A stretch of 64,000 nucleotides of DNA from UBA2589 sp038120095 (GCA_038120095.1 JAYOKZ010000001.1:1-64000), one strand, 5' to 3'. Counted from the stretch's first letter, positions 8,857 through 18,249 are shown. Made by a program: numbers and translations. The notes: generated from the letters alone by a model not told the origin.

Positions 8857-9242
8857 AAGACCAGTTCGTCCGGCTCTTCATCTTCCCGCACCAGGGTCAG
8901 AATGGCCGCCTGGGGGACGACGAGGTAATGCTCGCCCTCGAACGTGATCTCAACCGCGGCCCGGCGGAAAAAGATGGCGTAGTCACCGATTCTGGCCTGC
9001 AGGGGCACGTAGCGCGGTTCTCCGGTCGCCCCTCCGATTTTCCACGGTTCGTCGTCCAGCTCGGTGGGCGCGGAGACCGCGTTTCCGGGACCGGTCGCCA
9101 CCACCGTGCCACCTTGCACAGCCTGATTGTCGACGGCAGTACGGGGCAGGTACAGGCCCACCTTCGTACGGTCCTCCCCCTCCTCCGGCTGAATGAGGAC
9201 CCGGTCGCCCACGACGATAAGACGTTTCTTCGAATCGGACAT
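8853..9242 (-). CDS. groES: GroES-like co-chaperonin (Cpn10), divergent and without adjacent groEL
   Basis: A 129-residue protein with the Cpn10 fold: LIVVGDRVLIQPEEGEDRTKVGLYLP at the N-terminus (given here only as the recognisable GDRVLIQP and the mobile-loop region that follows), GTVVATGPG in the middle, and RIGDYAIFFRRAAVEI near the end, matching the GDxVLFxKYxGxEV region of GroES. It is 25-30 residues longer than typical GroES because of an insertion around residues 60-75 (DDEPWKIGGATGEP). No groEL lies next to it. It is probably a paralogue of a second groES elsewhere, serving a specialised chaperonin or acting alone. It is coupled to the downstream methyltransferase through the CTGA junction. 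Confidence 0.8.
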   Translation of the reverse strand: MSDSKKRLIVVGDRVLIQPEEGEDRTKVGLYLPRTAVDNQAVQGGTVVATGPGNAVSAPTELDDEPWKIGGATGEPRYVPLQARIGDYAIFFRRAAVEITFEGEHYLVVPQAAILTLVREDEEPDELVF

Positions 9243-9295
9243 GTTCGCCCCCGCCTGACGCGAAATCCTGCAGTTGATCGACGCAAAAGCTCGCG

Positions 9296-10600
9296 TCAGA
9301 CCAGAATCCCCGCCACTGCAGCCGTCGCAAGTGAGGCCATCAACCCGGCAGCCATCGCCTTCAGACCGAGCCGCGCCAGATCGTGTCGCCGCGAAGGGGC
9401 GATTTCTCCGAGGCCCGCCAGGGTCATCGCGACCGACCCGAAGTTGGCGAAGGTCGTCAGCGCATAAATCCCGATCACGATCGAGCGCGGGTCCAGAGAA
9501 ACGCCGGCCTCGAGCTCGCTCGAAAGTTGGACGAACGCAACGAACTCGTTGAGCACGAAATCAACCCCGATCATGCGGCCGATGAGTCCGGCGTCGGCCC
9601 AGGGGATACCCAGCATCCACGCCACGGGAGCCAGAAGAATCCCCAGCAGCCCCTCGAGTGTGACGCCCGGCATGCCGAACCAGCCACCGAGCCAGCTGAG
9701 CACACCGTTGACCATGGCCACGAGAGCGATGAACGCGATCAGCATCGCCCCGACGACCAGAGCCAGGCGAAGCCCCTCGGCCGCACCCCGGGCTGCGGCA
9801 TCGATCACGTTCACATCATGTCGCTCCACCTCTTCGGCCAGGACCCCGGTCGTGGCTGGCCGACCGGTCTCGGGCACGAGCAACTTTGCCATGACCAGCG
9901 CAGCCGGCGCAGACATGACCGAGGCTGCGATCAAGTGTCCGGCGGCGTCGGGGTGATAGGGGAGGAGCATGCCGGCGTACGCAGCGAGCACCGTTCCGGA
10001 AATCGTCGCGAGCCCGGCCGTCATGATCGCCATCATTTCGGACTCGGTCATGCGCTCCACGTAGGGCTTCACGACCAGAGGCGACTCCATCATCCCGACG
10101 AAAATGTTCGTGGCCGTGCAAAGGGTCTCGGCACCGGACGTCCTCATGGTGCGCTGCATCACCCAGGCGACGGCACGTACGACCCGCTGCATGAGACCCA
10201 GGTGATAGAGGACCGTCATGAGAGCCGACACGAAGATGATGTTCGGCAAGATCCGAAACGCGAAGAACGCTCCGGTCTCCGCCGCCATCCCCTCCGACGC
10301 AACGAAGCCTCCGTCAGGCCCGAGGGTTCCCACCGGCACCTCGCTGCCGACCAGGTTGCCGAAGATGAATCTTCCCCCCTCGGTGCCATAGCCGAGAATG
10401 GCATGCACGACATGATTGAGGGCGTCGAAGGCGGCAACGCCCGCCGGGGTCTTCAACACGAGGAGCGCGAACCCGATCTGCAGGCCGAGGCCCCAGCCGA
10501 CCAGTCGCCAGGAGACGTTGCGCCGATCGGTCGACAGCGCCCACGCGATGCCCAGAAGCAGCATCAGACCGACGGCCGCACGGATACGGGCCTCGATCAT
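9296..10600 (-). CDS. Concentrative nucleoside transporter (CNT/NupC family)
   Basis: A 434-residue polytopic membrane protein with CNT signatures: GYGTEGGRFIFGNLVGS, FRILPNIIFVSALMTVLYHLG, GMMESPLVVKPYVERMTESEMM and the highly conserved TAGLATISGTVLAAYAGMLL. The end FVLNEFVAFVQLS followed by LTTFANFGSVAMTLAG matches the C-terminal nucleoside- and cation-binding repeat. It is expected to import nucleosides with H+ or Na+ across the inner membrane. It starts at ATG 10600, divergent from gamma-glutamyltransferase, and ends 53 bases before the GroES gene start. A salvage role for released nucleosides is inferred. Confidence 0.9.
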   Translation of the reverse strand: MIEARIRAAVGLMLLLGIAWALSTDRRNVSWRLVGWGLGLQIGFALLVLKTPAGVAAFDALNHVVHAILGYGTEGGRFIFGNLVGSEVPVGTLGPDGGFVASEGMAAETGAFFAFRILPNIIFVSALMTVLYHLGLMQRVVRAVAWVMQRTMRTSGAETLCTATNIFVGMMESPLVVKPYVERMTESEMMAIMTAGLATISGTVLAAYAGMLLPYHPDAAGHLIAASVMSAPAALVMAKLLVPETGRPATTGVLAEEVERHDVNVIDAAARGAAEGLRLALVVGAMLIAFIALVAMVNGVLSWLGGWFGMPGVTLEGLLGILLAPVAWMLGIPWADAGLIGRMIGVDFVLNEFVAFVQLSSELEAGVSLDPRSIVIGIYALTTFANFGSVAMTLAGLGEIAPSRRHDLARLGLKAMAAGLMASLATAAVAGILV

Positions 10601-10789
10601 TGGCTCCGCCGCCGTATCATCGAACCTCCACTGATCGTGTCACCTGCCGCGCGATGGTACCGCCCCGAGCGCTGCAGGGCGAGTATCGAGCGGACAGCTC
10701 GAGGGACATATCGCACGAGAAGGCGTGCCCCCTGCCCCGCCGTGCAGTACCATCTGGTGGTCACACGACCCCTCCTGCTCGAGACGTCC

Positions 10790-12454
10790 ATGAGCCCGAA
10801 AGGCATCCGTCGTTCCCGATCGATCGTCTTCTTCGTCGCCGCCCTTTCCTGTCTTCCTGCCGGGTCGGCGGCCCAGTCCGTCGGACAGAGCGGACGCTCG
10901 GAGCTGGGGATGGTCAGCGCTGCCCACCCCCTTGCGACCGATGCGGGAGTTCGAATGCTCGAAATGGGCGGCAACGCCGCGGATGCAGCCGTCGCTGCAG
11001 GCTTCGCGATCGCCGTCGTCGAACCCACCATGAACTCCATCGGCGGGCGGAATCAGATCTTGATTCGGACTCCCGACGGCGAGTTCCACGGGATCGATGG
11101 TACCACTCAGGCGCCGTGGGACTACGACCACGAAACGGCCCCCCGGGCTTCGTTCGGGTACGCCGTGATCGGTATCCCCGGGGCCACGGCCGGCCTGCTC
11201 AAACTCCACGAGGAGCATGGGTCCCTCCCTCTGGCACGGGTGATGGCCCCCGCAATCGAGTACGCCGAGAACGGATTCCGCCTGCTCGCGGGAGACGCGG
11301 CCCGTCAGGCAGCGGGAGCGGAGCAGGCACTCCAGTTCCCCGGGACCGCGGCAACCTATTACAAGGGGGATGGGTCACCATTCGCGGCGGGTGAGACCCT
11401 GGTTCAGCCGGAGTACGCTGCGACCCTCCGAAAGATCATGGTCGGCGGTAGGGACGTCTTCTATCGGGGAGAAATCGCGCAGGCGATGGCCAACGACTTC
11501 CGAGCGAACGGGGCCGTCGTGGACCTGGAGGACCTGGAACAGTACGTGGCGGAAGACAGCCGGATCGTGCGAGGCACGTATCGAGGATACGACATCATCG
11601 GAACGGATGTCCCCGCAGCCGGCGTTCTCGCAATTCAGGCGCTCCAGGTGATGGAGACCTTCGACCCGACGTCGATGAGTGAGGCAGAATGGTTCGCGGT
11701 CACGGGTCAGGCTCTTCGCATGGCCCAGCGTGAGCTCGCCGTCCTCGGTCCGGATACGGCAGCGGTACGAGCCACATCGAAAGCGTACGCACAAACCCTC
11801 GCCGCCGACATTGCGGCGCCCGGCCAGCGTCCTCTTCAGCCGTGGATGCCGACACCCGAACTCGAGGAACGAGGCGACCTCTACGGCGGCCATACGACCC
11901 ACCTGTCCACCGCCGACGCAAACGGAATGTTCGTCTCCCTCACCCAGACACTCGGCCCGAACATGGGCTCGAAGGTTGTCACCCCCGGGCTGGGGTTCCT
12001 GTACGCGTCCACGCTCGGTGGGTACCTCGGTACGATGACCGAGCCGGGGATGCGGGCTCGGTCCAACATCTGCCCCTTCATCGTTGCGAAGGATGGACAG
12101 GTCGTACTCCTCCTCGGGGGTGCCGGGGGCGGGATGATCCCACCCGCGGTCGTTCACGCGATCACGAGAGTCATCGATTTCGGGATGGAGCTCCCGGGCG
12201 CCCTTGCCGAGCCACGGGTCGCCGGCGGTCCGGGCGGGAGTCTCAATGCCGAAACCTCTCCGGGGATCGGATGGACCGACGCGGAACGTGCCGAAATGGA
12301 AGCACTCGGACTGGCCATCAACTCGCAGCCCCGGACGGGCGCCTTCGGTCGCGTGCACGGGATTCAATTCGACCCGGCCACCGGGACGTTCATCGGTGCA
12401 GCCGATCCGGACTGGGAAGGGACGGCACGCGGTCCGACAGCCGTCCGCCGTTGA
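10790..12454 (+). CDS. ggt: Gamma-glutamyltransferase (glutathione hydrolase) family protein
   Basis: A 554-residue Ntn-hydrolase precursor with a signal peptide (to about AAQ, residue 29). It begins with the GGT hallmark GMVSAAHPLATDAGVRMLEMGGNAADAAVA. The autocleavage and catalytic threonine is T369 in GGHTTHLSTADANG, equivalent to TTHYSVVD of E. coli, so a large and a small subunit are expected. It should hydrolyse or transfer gamma-glutamyl groups in the periplasm. The usual GIGGGGF substrate-side motif reads NSIGGRNQ here, so specificity may differ. It is divergent from the nucleoside carrier, and the next gene begins within a few bases of its stop. Confidence 0.85.
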   Translation: MSPKGIRRSRSIVFFVAALSCLPAGSAAQSVGQSGRSELGMVSAAHPLATDAGVRMLEMGGNAADAAVAAGFAIAVVEPTMNSIGGRNQILIRTPDGEFHGIDGTTQAPWDYDHETAPRASFGYAVIGIPGATAGLLKLHEEHGSLPLARVMAPAIEYAENGFRLLAGDAARQAAGAEQALQFPGTAATYYKGDGSPFAAGETLVQPEYAATLRKIMVGGRDVFYRGEIAQAMANDFRANGAVVDLEDLEQYVAEDSRIVRGTYRGYDIIGTDVPAAGVLAIQALQVMETFDPTSMSEAEWFAVTGQALRMAQRELAVLGPDTAAVRATSKAYAQTLAADIAAPGQRPLQPWMPTPELEERGDLYGGHTTHLSTADANGMFVSLTQTLGPNMGSKVVTPGLGFLYASTLGGYLGTMTEPGMRARSNICPFIVAKDGQVVLLLGGAGGGMIPPAVVHAITRVIDFGMELPGALAEPRVAGGPGGSLNAETSPGIGWTDAERAEMEALGLAINSQPRTGAFGRVHGIQFDPATGTFIGAADPDWEGTARGPTAVRR

Positions 12455-12462
12455 GTGCTGTC

Positions 12463-13512
12463 GTGAAGGCGGGGGCACTGGCGTTCATTGTGCTCCTGCC
12501 AGGGGTCGTTCCGGTCTCCGCCCGTCAAGCGCCGCCTTCACCTCCTCCGGGCTGGACCGTGCCCAGACTGGACGACGGAACACCGGACTTTCAGGGGAAC
12601 TGGAGTAACGCCACGATGACACCCATCGTGCGGGCGCAGGGCCAGCCGCTGGTATTGAGACCGGATCAGATCGCGGCCATGGAGGGTCGCCGTCAGGATC
12701 TGATCGAAGCGGAGGCCCAGCCGAGCGATCCGGATCGTGAAGCGCCCCCGGTGGGAGGCGACGGTTCGACGGGGGCTGCGGGGGGTGTCGGCGGGTACAA
12801 TTACTTCTTCATCGACGCCGGAGACCGCGTCGCATGGTACGACGGTGAGCCGCGCAGTTCGCTCATCACGGATCCCGAGGATGGTCGTCGCCCTCCCTTC
12901 ACCGACGAGGGCCAGCGTCGAATCGCCGAGCGACGAGCGTCCGCGCGGCAATTCGGTCCGTACGACAATCCGGAGAACCGCCCGGTGGGCGAACGCTGCA
13001 TCCTTTCCTTCGGATCCAACGGCGGGCCACCCATGCTGCCCAACTACTTCTACAACAACAACTACACGATCGTGCAGACGCCGGACGCGATCATGATCAT
13101 GACCGAAATGGTGCACGACGTTCGCGTCATCCGACTGGGCGAGTCACAACCCCTTCCGGAGCACATGCGTCCATGGCTGGGAGATTCCCGGGGACGCTGG
13201 GAGGGAGACACGCTCGTGGTCGAGACCACGAACATTCATCCGGACCAGCCCATGTTCGCACTCTCCGCGGCGCAGTTCCTGCCCTCTGAGTCCATCCGTG
13301 TGGTCGAGCGTTTCACCCGCCCCTCGGAGCACCAGTTGAATTACGAGTTCACGGTTGAGGACCCCGTCATCTTGACCGCACCGATCTCTGGCGAGATGCC
13401 GTTCAACCGACTCGACGGCATGCTGTACGAGTACGCCTGCCACGAGGCGAACTATGCCCTCGAAAACGTCCTGTCGGGAGCCAGGGTGCAGGAGCGCAAC
13501 GAAGGGCGCTGA
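12463..13512 (+). CDS. Conserved secreted protein of unknown function
   Basis: A protein of about 349 residues with a signal peptide (hydrophobic AGALAFIVLLPGVVPVSA, then RQA). I recognise it as a family common in Acidobacteriota and Gemmatimonadota without a defined function. Typical stretches are GTPDFQGNWSN near the N-terminus, GRWEGDTLVVETTNIH, VVERFTRPSEHQLNYEFTVEDP and the C-terminal YEYACHEANYALENVL. No catalytic motif is visible. The start is GTG 12463; a TTG at 12451 that forms a TTGA overlap with the ggt stop is also possible. The tight spacing implies co-transcription with ggt. Confidence 0.75.
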   Translation: MKAGALAFIVLLPGVVPVSARQAPPSPPPGWTVPRLDDGTPDFQGNWSNATMTPIVRAQGQPLVLRPDQIAAMEGRRQDLIEAEAQPSDPDREAPPVGGDGSTGAAGGVGGYNYFFIDAGDRVAWYDGEPRSSLITDPEDGRRPPFTDEGQRRIAERRASARQFGPYDNPENRPVGERCILSFGSNGGPPMLPNYFYNNNYTIVQTPDAIMIMTEMVHDVRVIRLGESQPLPEHMRPWLGDSRGRWEGDTLVVETTNIHPDQPMFALSAAQFLPSESIRVVERFTRPSEHQLNYEFTVEDPVILTAPISGEMPFNRLDGMLYEYACHEANYALENVLSGARVQERNEGR

Positions 13513-13664
13513 GACTCGATTCTCCTTACAGCGTGCGCGCTACGGGCCCGCTCGGACTGGAGATCGGCGCCCGAAAGCTCTTCCGCTTGCCACCTCCCGA
13601 ACTCTCATGCCAATTGACGGTCGTACCTCACGATCGCGATCGCTTCGGTCCTGCAGGAGGTCCC

Positions 13665-16600
13665 ATGACCCGCGTTGCCCTCCGAGTCCGTCCTTCCGCT
13701 CTTCCTTGCCTGGCCTTCACGGCCCTCGCAGGCACCCTGGCCTTCGCACCGCTGGGAGCACAACAGGCAGCCACGGACCAGTTGAGCGCACTCGCCTACC
13801 GTCACATCGGCGTTGTAGGCAATCGCATCGCCTCGGTGTCGGGCGTGGTGGGTGACCCTCTCACCTACTTCGCGGGCGCCGCCTCCGGCGGTCTCTGGAA
13901 GACATCAGACGGCGGGATCACGTGGCGTCCCGTCTTCGATGATCAGGACGTGGCGTCCGTCGGAGCTCTCGCAGTGTCCGTCTCCGATCCCACGATCGTC
14001 TGGGCCGGGACCGGTGAGCCCCATATCCGTTCGAACGTCACGGTCGGCGACGGCGTGTACAAATCGATGGACGGCGGAGAGACGTTCGAGCACATGGGTC
14101 TCGACGAGATCGGTCGTGTGTCCCGCATCGTCATCGACCCTACCGATCCCGACATCGTCTTCGTCGGCGCGCTGGGTCATGCGCACGGTCCCCAGCAGGA
14201 ACGAGGAGTCTTCCGGACCACCGACGGAGGGGACACGTGGGAGCAGGTACTCTTCGTGGACGAGAACACGGGGTCTTCGAGCGTGATCATGGATCCCAAC
14301 AACCCGCGCATTCTCTTCGCGGGGATGTGGACCGTGGTCTTCAACACGTGGGGCCGCGAGAGCGGTGGTCCCGGGTCCGGGATCTACGCGTCGCGTGACG
14401 GTGGTGATACATGGACCAAACTCGAGGGGCGGGGCCTCCCGGTCCTCCCGGTCGGCAAGGTCGACATCTGCATGTCGCAGGCCGATTCCAGGCGGGTCTA
14501 CGCCCTGATCGAGACCGGGGACGGCGTTCCGTGGCACGGCCAAGAGACGGAATCCGGCGAGCTGTGGCGTTCCGACAACGGCGGTGTCGACTGGCAGCTG
14601 GTCAACTTCAGTCGGGATCTCGGCGGCCGGACCGGCTACTACAACAACTGCCGTGCATTCCCCGATGACGAGAACGAAGTCTTCTTCCTCACTGCCGGAC
14701 TCTCACGCACGTACGACGGGGGACTCACCTACATCAACCACGAGGGGTATCAGCGCCCCGGTGGTGACTACCACGACCTGTGGATCGATCCCGACAACGC
14801 CGACCGTCTGGTCATCGGGAACGACCAGGGCGTGCACATCTCGAACAATCGTGGCGAGACCTATCACCGCGTCGAGCTGCCGATCTCGCAGATGTACCAC
14901 GTGACCGTCGATAACGCGGTCCCGTACAACGTGCTTGGTAACCGGCAGGACGGGCCGTCGTACCGCGGGCCGAGCAACACACTCTACGGACCGACGATCC
15001 CCCGGGGTGACTGGCATGCAGTGGGTGGAGGGGAGAGCGGATTCGCGACCCCTGATCCGACCGACCCCAACATCGTGTGGTCGAGCGCGTCGGGATCCGG
15101 TGCGCGAGGGGGTATCGTGGTCCGCCATGACGAACGGACCCGGCAATTCCGGAACGTCGAGGTCTGGCCCGAAAGCACCGGTGGCTGGCCTGCGGCCGAA
15201 CTCCGGTACCGCTTCCAGTGGACGTTTCCGCTCCTCGTGTCACCGCACGACAACAACACGATTTACGTGACCAGCCAGCACGTCCATCGGACGCGCAACG
15301 GCGGGCAGAGCTGGGACGTGATCAGCCCGGACCTGAGCACGAACGACAAGAGCCGCCAGGGCATCAGTGGGGGCCTCACGCCCGACAATATCGGTGTCGA
15401 ATACTGCTGTGTGATCTACGCCTTCGACGAGTCTCCCGCACAGCAGGGCGTCTTCTACGCCGGCTCGAACGACGGGAGGGTCCACGTGAGCCGCGACGAC
15501 GGGCAGACGTGGGTGGATGTCACCGAGAACCTGCCGGACTGGCCGGCGGACGGTGTCGTCCGCGGCATCGACGCGTCGAAGTGGGACCCCGGCCGCGCCT
15601 ATATGGCCGTGGAGGCCCACCAGGTCGGAGACTTCCGCCCGTACGTCTACCGTACCGACGACTACGGCCAGAGCTGGGATCTGATCACCGATGGAATCGA
15701 CGATCACATCCTGAGCTTCACGAGGAGCATCCAGGAGGATCCAGTTCGCCCGGGCTTGCTTTTCCTGGGCACGGAAAACCGCGTCTACGTCAGCTTCGAC
15801 GACGGGGACCAGTGGCAGCCCCTCGTGAACAATATGCCGGCCGCGCCCATGTACGGGATCGTCATTCAGGAGCACTTCAACGATCTGGTCGTGGGGACGT
15901 ACGGGCGAGGGTTCTGGATCATGGACGACATTACCCCGCTCCAGCAGCTCACCGACGAGGTTCGCGCGACCTCGGCACACCTCTTCGATCCGAGGGATGC
16001 CTACCGCTTCAACCCGAGGACGACCCCGGCGCAGCAGACGATCGACATGAGTGCCGGGCAGAATCCTCCGAACGCGGCGTTCCTCAACTACTGGATCGGT
16101 GAGGATCTGGTTGGCATGCCTGCAACGATGCTGATCGAAGATGAGCGCGGGGCGCTCGTACGGACGCTGGATGTACCGACCGAAGCCGGTATCAACAGAG
16201 TGTTCTGGGATTTCATGGGTGAGGCGAGCACGGCAATCGAGCGGCGTGTGGCCCCACTGTACGCCGACTGGGTCGACTATGGGCCGGATCGGGTACGGAT
16301 CCAGAGCGGCATGGCCCTACGCCACCCTCCGGGAACCTACAGTGTGACGCTTCTCGTGGGCGGGGAGGAACACCGAACCCTGCTCAACGTGCGCAAGGAC
16401 CCCGCCTCGGAGGGCTCAGCCGACGACATCGCGGTTCAGTTCGCGCTTCTTGCAGAGATCCGCAACGACTACGACGCCGCGGCGGACGCGGTCAACCGCA
16501 TCGAGTGGGTGCGACGCCAACTCTACGACCTGGTCGACGTACTTCAGAGTCAGGGTGGTGCCGAGGACCTGATCGACGGAGCCCGGCAGTTGGACGCGCG

Positions 16601-16883
16601 TCTGATCGAGGTCGAGGAAGAGCTGATCCAGCTCAGGACGACGGGTACGGGCCAGGACGGGGTCCGCTACCCGGCTCAGATCGTCGGAAAGTTGAGACAC
16701 CTCGCCAACGGTGTTTCGAGCGCCGATTTTCGCCCGACCGATCAGCACGGGGAGGTTCAGATCCTGTTGCGGGACGCACTGATTCGTGCGCGTCAGGATT
16801 TGGGCGCTCTTGTAGATGGTGACCTCGCGGACTTCAACCGGCTTCTGCGTGATCGAGGGTTGAACCCACTGATCAGTGACTGA
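13665..16883 (+). CDS. Secreted Asp-box beta-propeller protein (VPS10/sortilin-like, glycosidase-like)
   Basis: A 1072-residue exported protein. ATG 13665 is preceded by a perfect AGGAGG 4 bases upstream, followed by a signal peptide ending around LGAQQ. It contains at least ten Asp-box/BNR hairpins, for example SDGGITW, MDGGETF, TDGGDTW, RDGGDTW, NGGQSW, RDDGQTW, DYGQSW and DDGDQW, spaced as in ten-bladed sortilin/VPS10-type propellers. Annotation pipelines often call these 'glycosyl hydrolase', but no catalytic residues are evident. The last 250 residues are helical and lie outside the propeller. A role in surface binding or polymer handling is possible but not shown. It seems to be transcribed alone. 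Confidence 0.8.
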   Translation: MTRVALRVRPSALPCLAFTALAGTLAFAPLGAQQAATDQLSALAYRHIGVVGNRIASVSGVVGDPLTYFAGAASGGLWKTSDGGITWRPVFDDQDVASVGALAVSVSDPTIVWAGTGEPHIRSNVTVGDGVYKSMDGGETFEHMGLDEIGRVSRIVIDPTDPDIVFVGALGHAHGPQQERGVFRTTDGGDTWEQVLFVDENTGSSSVIMDPNNPRILFAGMWTVVFNTWGRESGGPGSGIYASRDGGDTWTKLEGRGLPVLPVGKVDICMSQADSRRVYALIETGDGVPWHGQETESGELWRSDNGGVDWQLVNFSRDLGGRTGYYNNCRAFPDDENEVFFLTAGLSRTYDGGLTYINHEGYQRPGGDYHDLWIDPDNADRLVIGNDQGVHISNNRGETYHRVELPISQMYHVTVDNAVPYNVLGNRQDGPSYRGPSNTLYGPTIPRGDWHAVGGGESGFATPDPTDPNIVWSSASGSGARGGIVVRHDERTRQFRNVEVWPESTGGWPAAELRYRFQWTFPLLVSPHDNNTIYVTSQHVHRTRNGGQSWDVISPDLSTNDKSRQGISGGLTPDNIGVEYCCVIYAFDESPAQQGVFYAGSNDGRVHVSRDDGQTWVDVTENLPDWPADGVVRGIDASKWDPGRAYMAVEAHQVGDFRPYVYRTDDYGQSWDLITDGIDDHILSFTRSIQEDPVRPGLLFLGTENRVYVSFDDGDQWQPLVNNMPAAPMYGIVIQEHFNDLVVGTYGRGFWIMDDITPLQQLTDEVRATSAHLFDPRDAYRFNPRTTPAQQTIDMSAGQNPPNAAFLNYWIGEDLVGMPATMLIEDERGALVRTLDVPTEAGINRVFWDFMGEASTAIERRVAPLYADWVDYGPDRVRIQSGMALRHPPGTYSVTLLVGGEEHRTLLNVRKDPASEGSADDIAVQFALLAEIRNDYDAAADAVNRIEWVRRQLYDLVDVLQSQGGAEDLIDGARQLDARLIEVEEELIQLRTTGTGQDGVRYPAQIVGKLRHLANGVSSADFRPTDQHGEVQILLRDALIRARQDLGALVDGDLADFNRLLRDRGLNPLISD

Positions 16884-17037
16884 GGGCTGACCGTCGGACC
16901 CGCACGGCGAACCGATCGGCTGACCGGTCCGACTGCATGCGCCGGCATGGAACCTCCGGACCCGTGCCGCTGGTAACAGCGGACAACGCTCGCGTGCCCG
17001 CTACATTTCGAATCGACTTCCCAACGGAGACATCGCA

Positions 17038-18222
17038 TTGCGCACCGCCGCGCTCGCAGCTCTCATCTCGCTCCTTCCGACCGCGCTCGTCGCGCAACTC
17101 GACGTCGTGCCTTCCCGGCTCGCGCAAGTCGAGCTTGCGCGGTCCCGTGCCTGCGTCGGAACTCTGGCCCAGATCGCCACCCTCGATGGCGTGATCCAGC
17201 CTCTGGTCGTCCGCGCCTCCCGACTGCGCGAGATCGCCGGGGCCGTCGCACTCGAGGACCGCAGCGCAGCCGAGCCGTTCGATGCTGATGACCCGACGGA
17301 GGCCCTGATACGCGATTGGTTCAGAACGGATGCGGCGCTCGCGCAGCGGTACGTCACGACCGAAGACCCGGGCCTCCTCAATGAGCGGCAGGCCGGCCGT
17401 GAAACCATCAAGGCAGTGGTGACGCAGGCCCTTGCCTCCGTCCAGGAACGGGCCGACAGCACACTCGACGCCAACGCGTCACTGCTGCAGGCCGCCGGCC
17501 CCTGCGACGGGGCGATTTTTGTCCGCAGTGCCGTCGAGGAGGCGTGCACGAGTGTGTCGAGCACGCTCTGCGATCAGGCCGCCCTTCCTCCGGGCCAGTC
17601 TGCGGACTTCCGATTCGTCGACTCCGGAGAGTCCGTCTGGGAGATTCGCGAGGATCGTCCGTGGACGGTGCCATCCCCGCTCCAGCCAAACGGAGATGGT
17701 CAGCTCGGGGGCGGCCGGACGATTGGCTACGCCCGAATCGGCAACGTGGCCGTCTCCCTGTCGTTTTCCCCGCTCTTCAGAGATCGTGAGCGTACCTCGT
17801 CCGAGGAGCTGGAAGCCTACACGGCGATCAATGATTCGCTGGGTATTCGCGTCGACCACCCTGTCCTCGTCGTGGCACCCGCTCTCGGCCTCCGTGCGGC
17901 ATTGCCCGAGCCCCTTGGTACGGAAACCCGGTATATCGTGCACTTCGGCGACATCGACGCCCCGGACATCGTGTGGACCGGTCCGGCAGCTTCCGGGACG
18001 CCGCTGGAGGCTACCATTCCGCTCGCGGCCAGACACGTCGTGCGCCTGCGATCAGGCGACCCCGTCATGCTGACCGCGGCGGGCGGCCCCGACGGCAACC
18101 AGCCCGAGTTCTCCATCATCGTCGGCAACGTGAATCAGGGGCCGGCGACGGCCGTGCTTCTCAACTACATGGCCAGCCAGATGGCGGAAGATCTCGAGCG
18201 ACTGGTTCAGCCTCGCGGCTGA
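17038..18222 (+). CDS. Secreted hypothetical protein
   Basis: A 394-residue protein starting at TTG, with GGAG about 9 bases upstream and a clear signal peptide (AALAALISLLPTALVAQ). I do not recognise the family. The N-terminal half is helical, with paired cysteines (C39, and further Cys in PCDG, EACTS and TLCDQ). The C-terminal half looks beta-rich, with VWEIREDRPWTVPSPLQPNG and a final NMxQ-like helix (MASQMAEDLERLV). The Cys pattern suggests disulfides in the periplasm. It is convergent with the cytochrome gene, and its stop codon lies inside an inverted repeat shared with that gene. Confidence 0.6.
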   Translation: MRTAALAALISLLPTALVAQLDVVPSRLAQVELARSRACVGTLAQIATLDGVIQPLVVRASRLREIAGAVALEDRSAAEPFDADDPTEALIRDWFRTDAALAQRYVTTEDPGLLNERQAGRETIKAVVTQALASVQERADSTLDANASLLQAAGPCDGAIFVRSAVEEACTSVSSTLCDQAALPPGQSADFRFVDSGESVWEIREDRPWTVPSPLQPNGDGQLGGGRTIGYARIGNVAVSLSFSPLFRDRERTSSEELEAYTAINDSLGIRVDHPVLVVAPALGLRAALPEPLGTETRYIVHFGDIDAPDIVWTGPAASGTPLEATIPLAARHVVRLRSGDPVMLTAAGGPDGNQPEFSIIVGNVNQGPATAVLLNYMASQMAEDLERLVQPRG

Positions 18223-18249
18223 CCCCGGGCGCGCTCCTTCCGGGTCAGC
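18218..18249. terminator. Inverted repeat spanning both convergent stop codons, likely bidirectional terminator
   Basis: GCTGACCC at 18218-18225 is the exact reverse complement of GGGTCAGC at 18242-18249, with a 16-base GC-rich loop. The TGA of the left gene (18220-18222) and the TGA of the right gene (18245-18247 on the minus strand) both lie in the arms. There is no U-tract, so this is a stem-loop of likely but unproven terminator function. Confidence 0.5.

Noticed and set aside
10653..10754. GATGGTAC/GTACCATC inverted repeat in the nucleoside carrier-ggt intergenic region
   Set aside because: The 8-base arms are 86 bases apart and only partly extendable, so this could occur by chance; not reported as an operator.
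13616..13640. TTGACG upstream of the Asp-box protein as a -35 box
   Set aside because: No acceptable -10 box is found 16-18 bases downstream; the region there reads CGATCG.
13665..16883. Glycoside hydrolase label for the Asp-box protein
   Set aside because: Asp boxes are structural; no sialidase or other glycosidase active-site residues could be identified.
16893..16933. GTCGGACC/GGTCCGAC inverted repeat after the Asp-box gene
   Set aside because: Perfect 8-base arms but a 25-base loop with an internal palindrome and no T-tract; could be a terminator but not firm enough to list as a feature.
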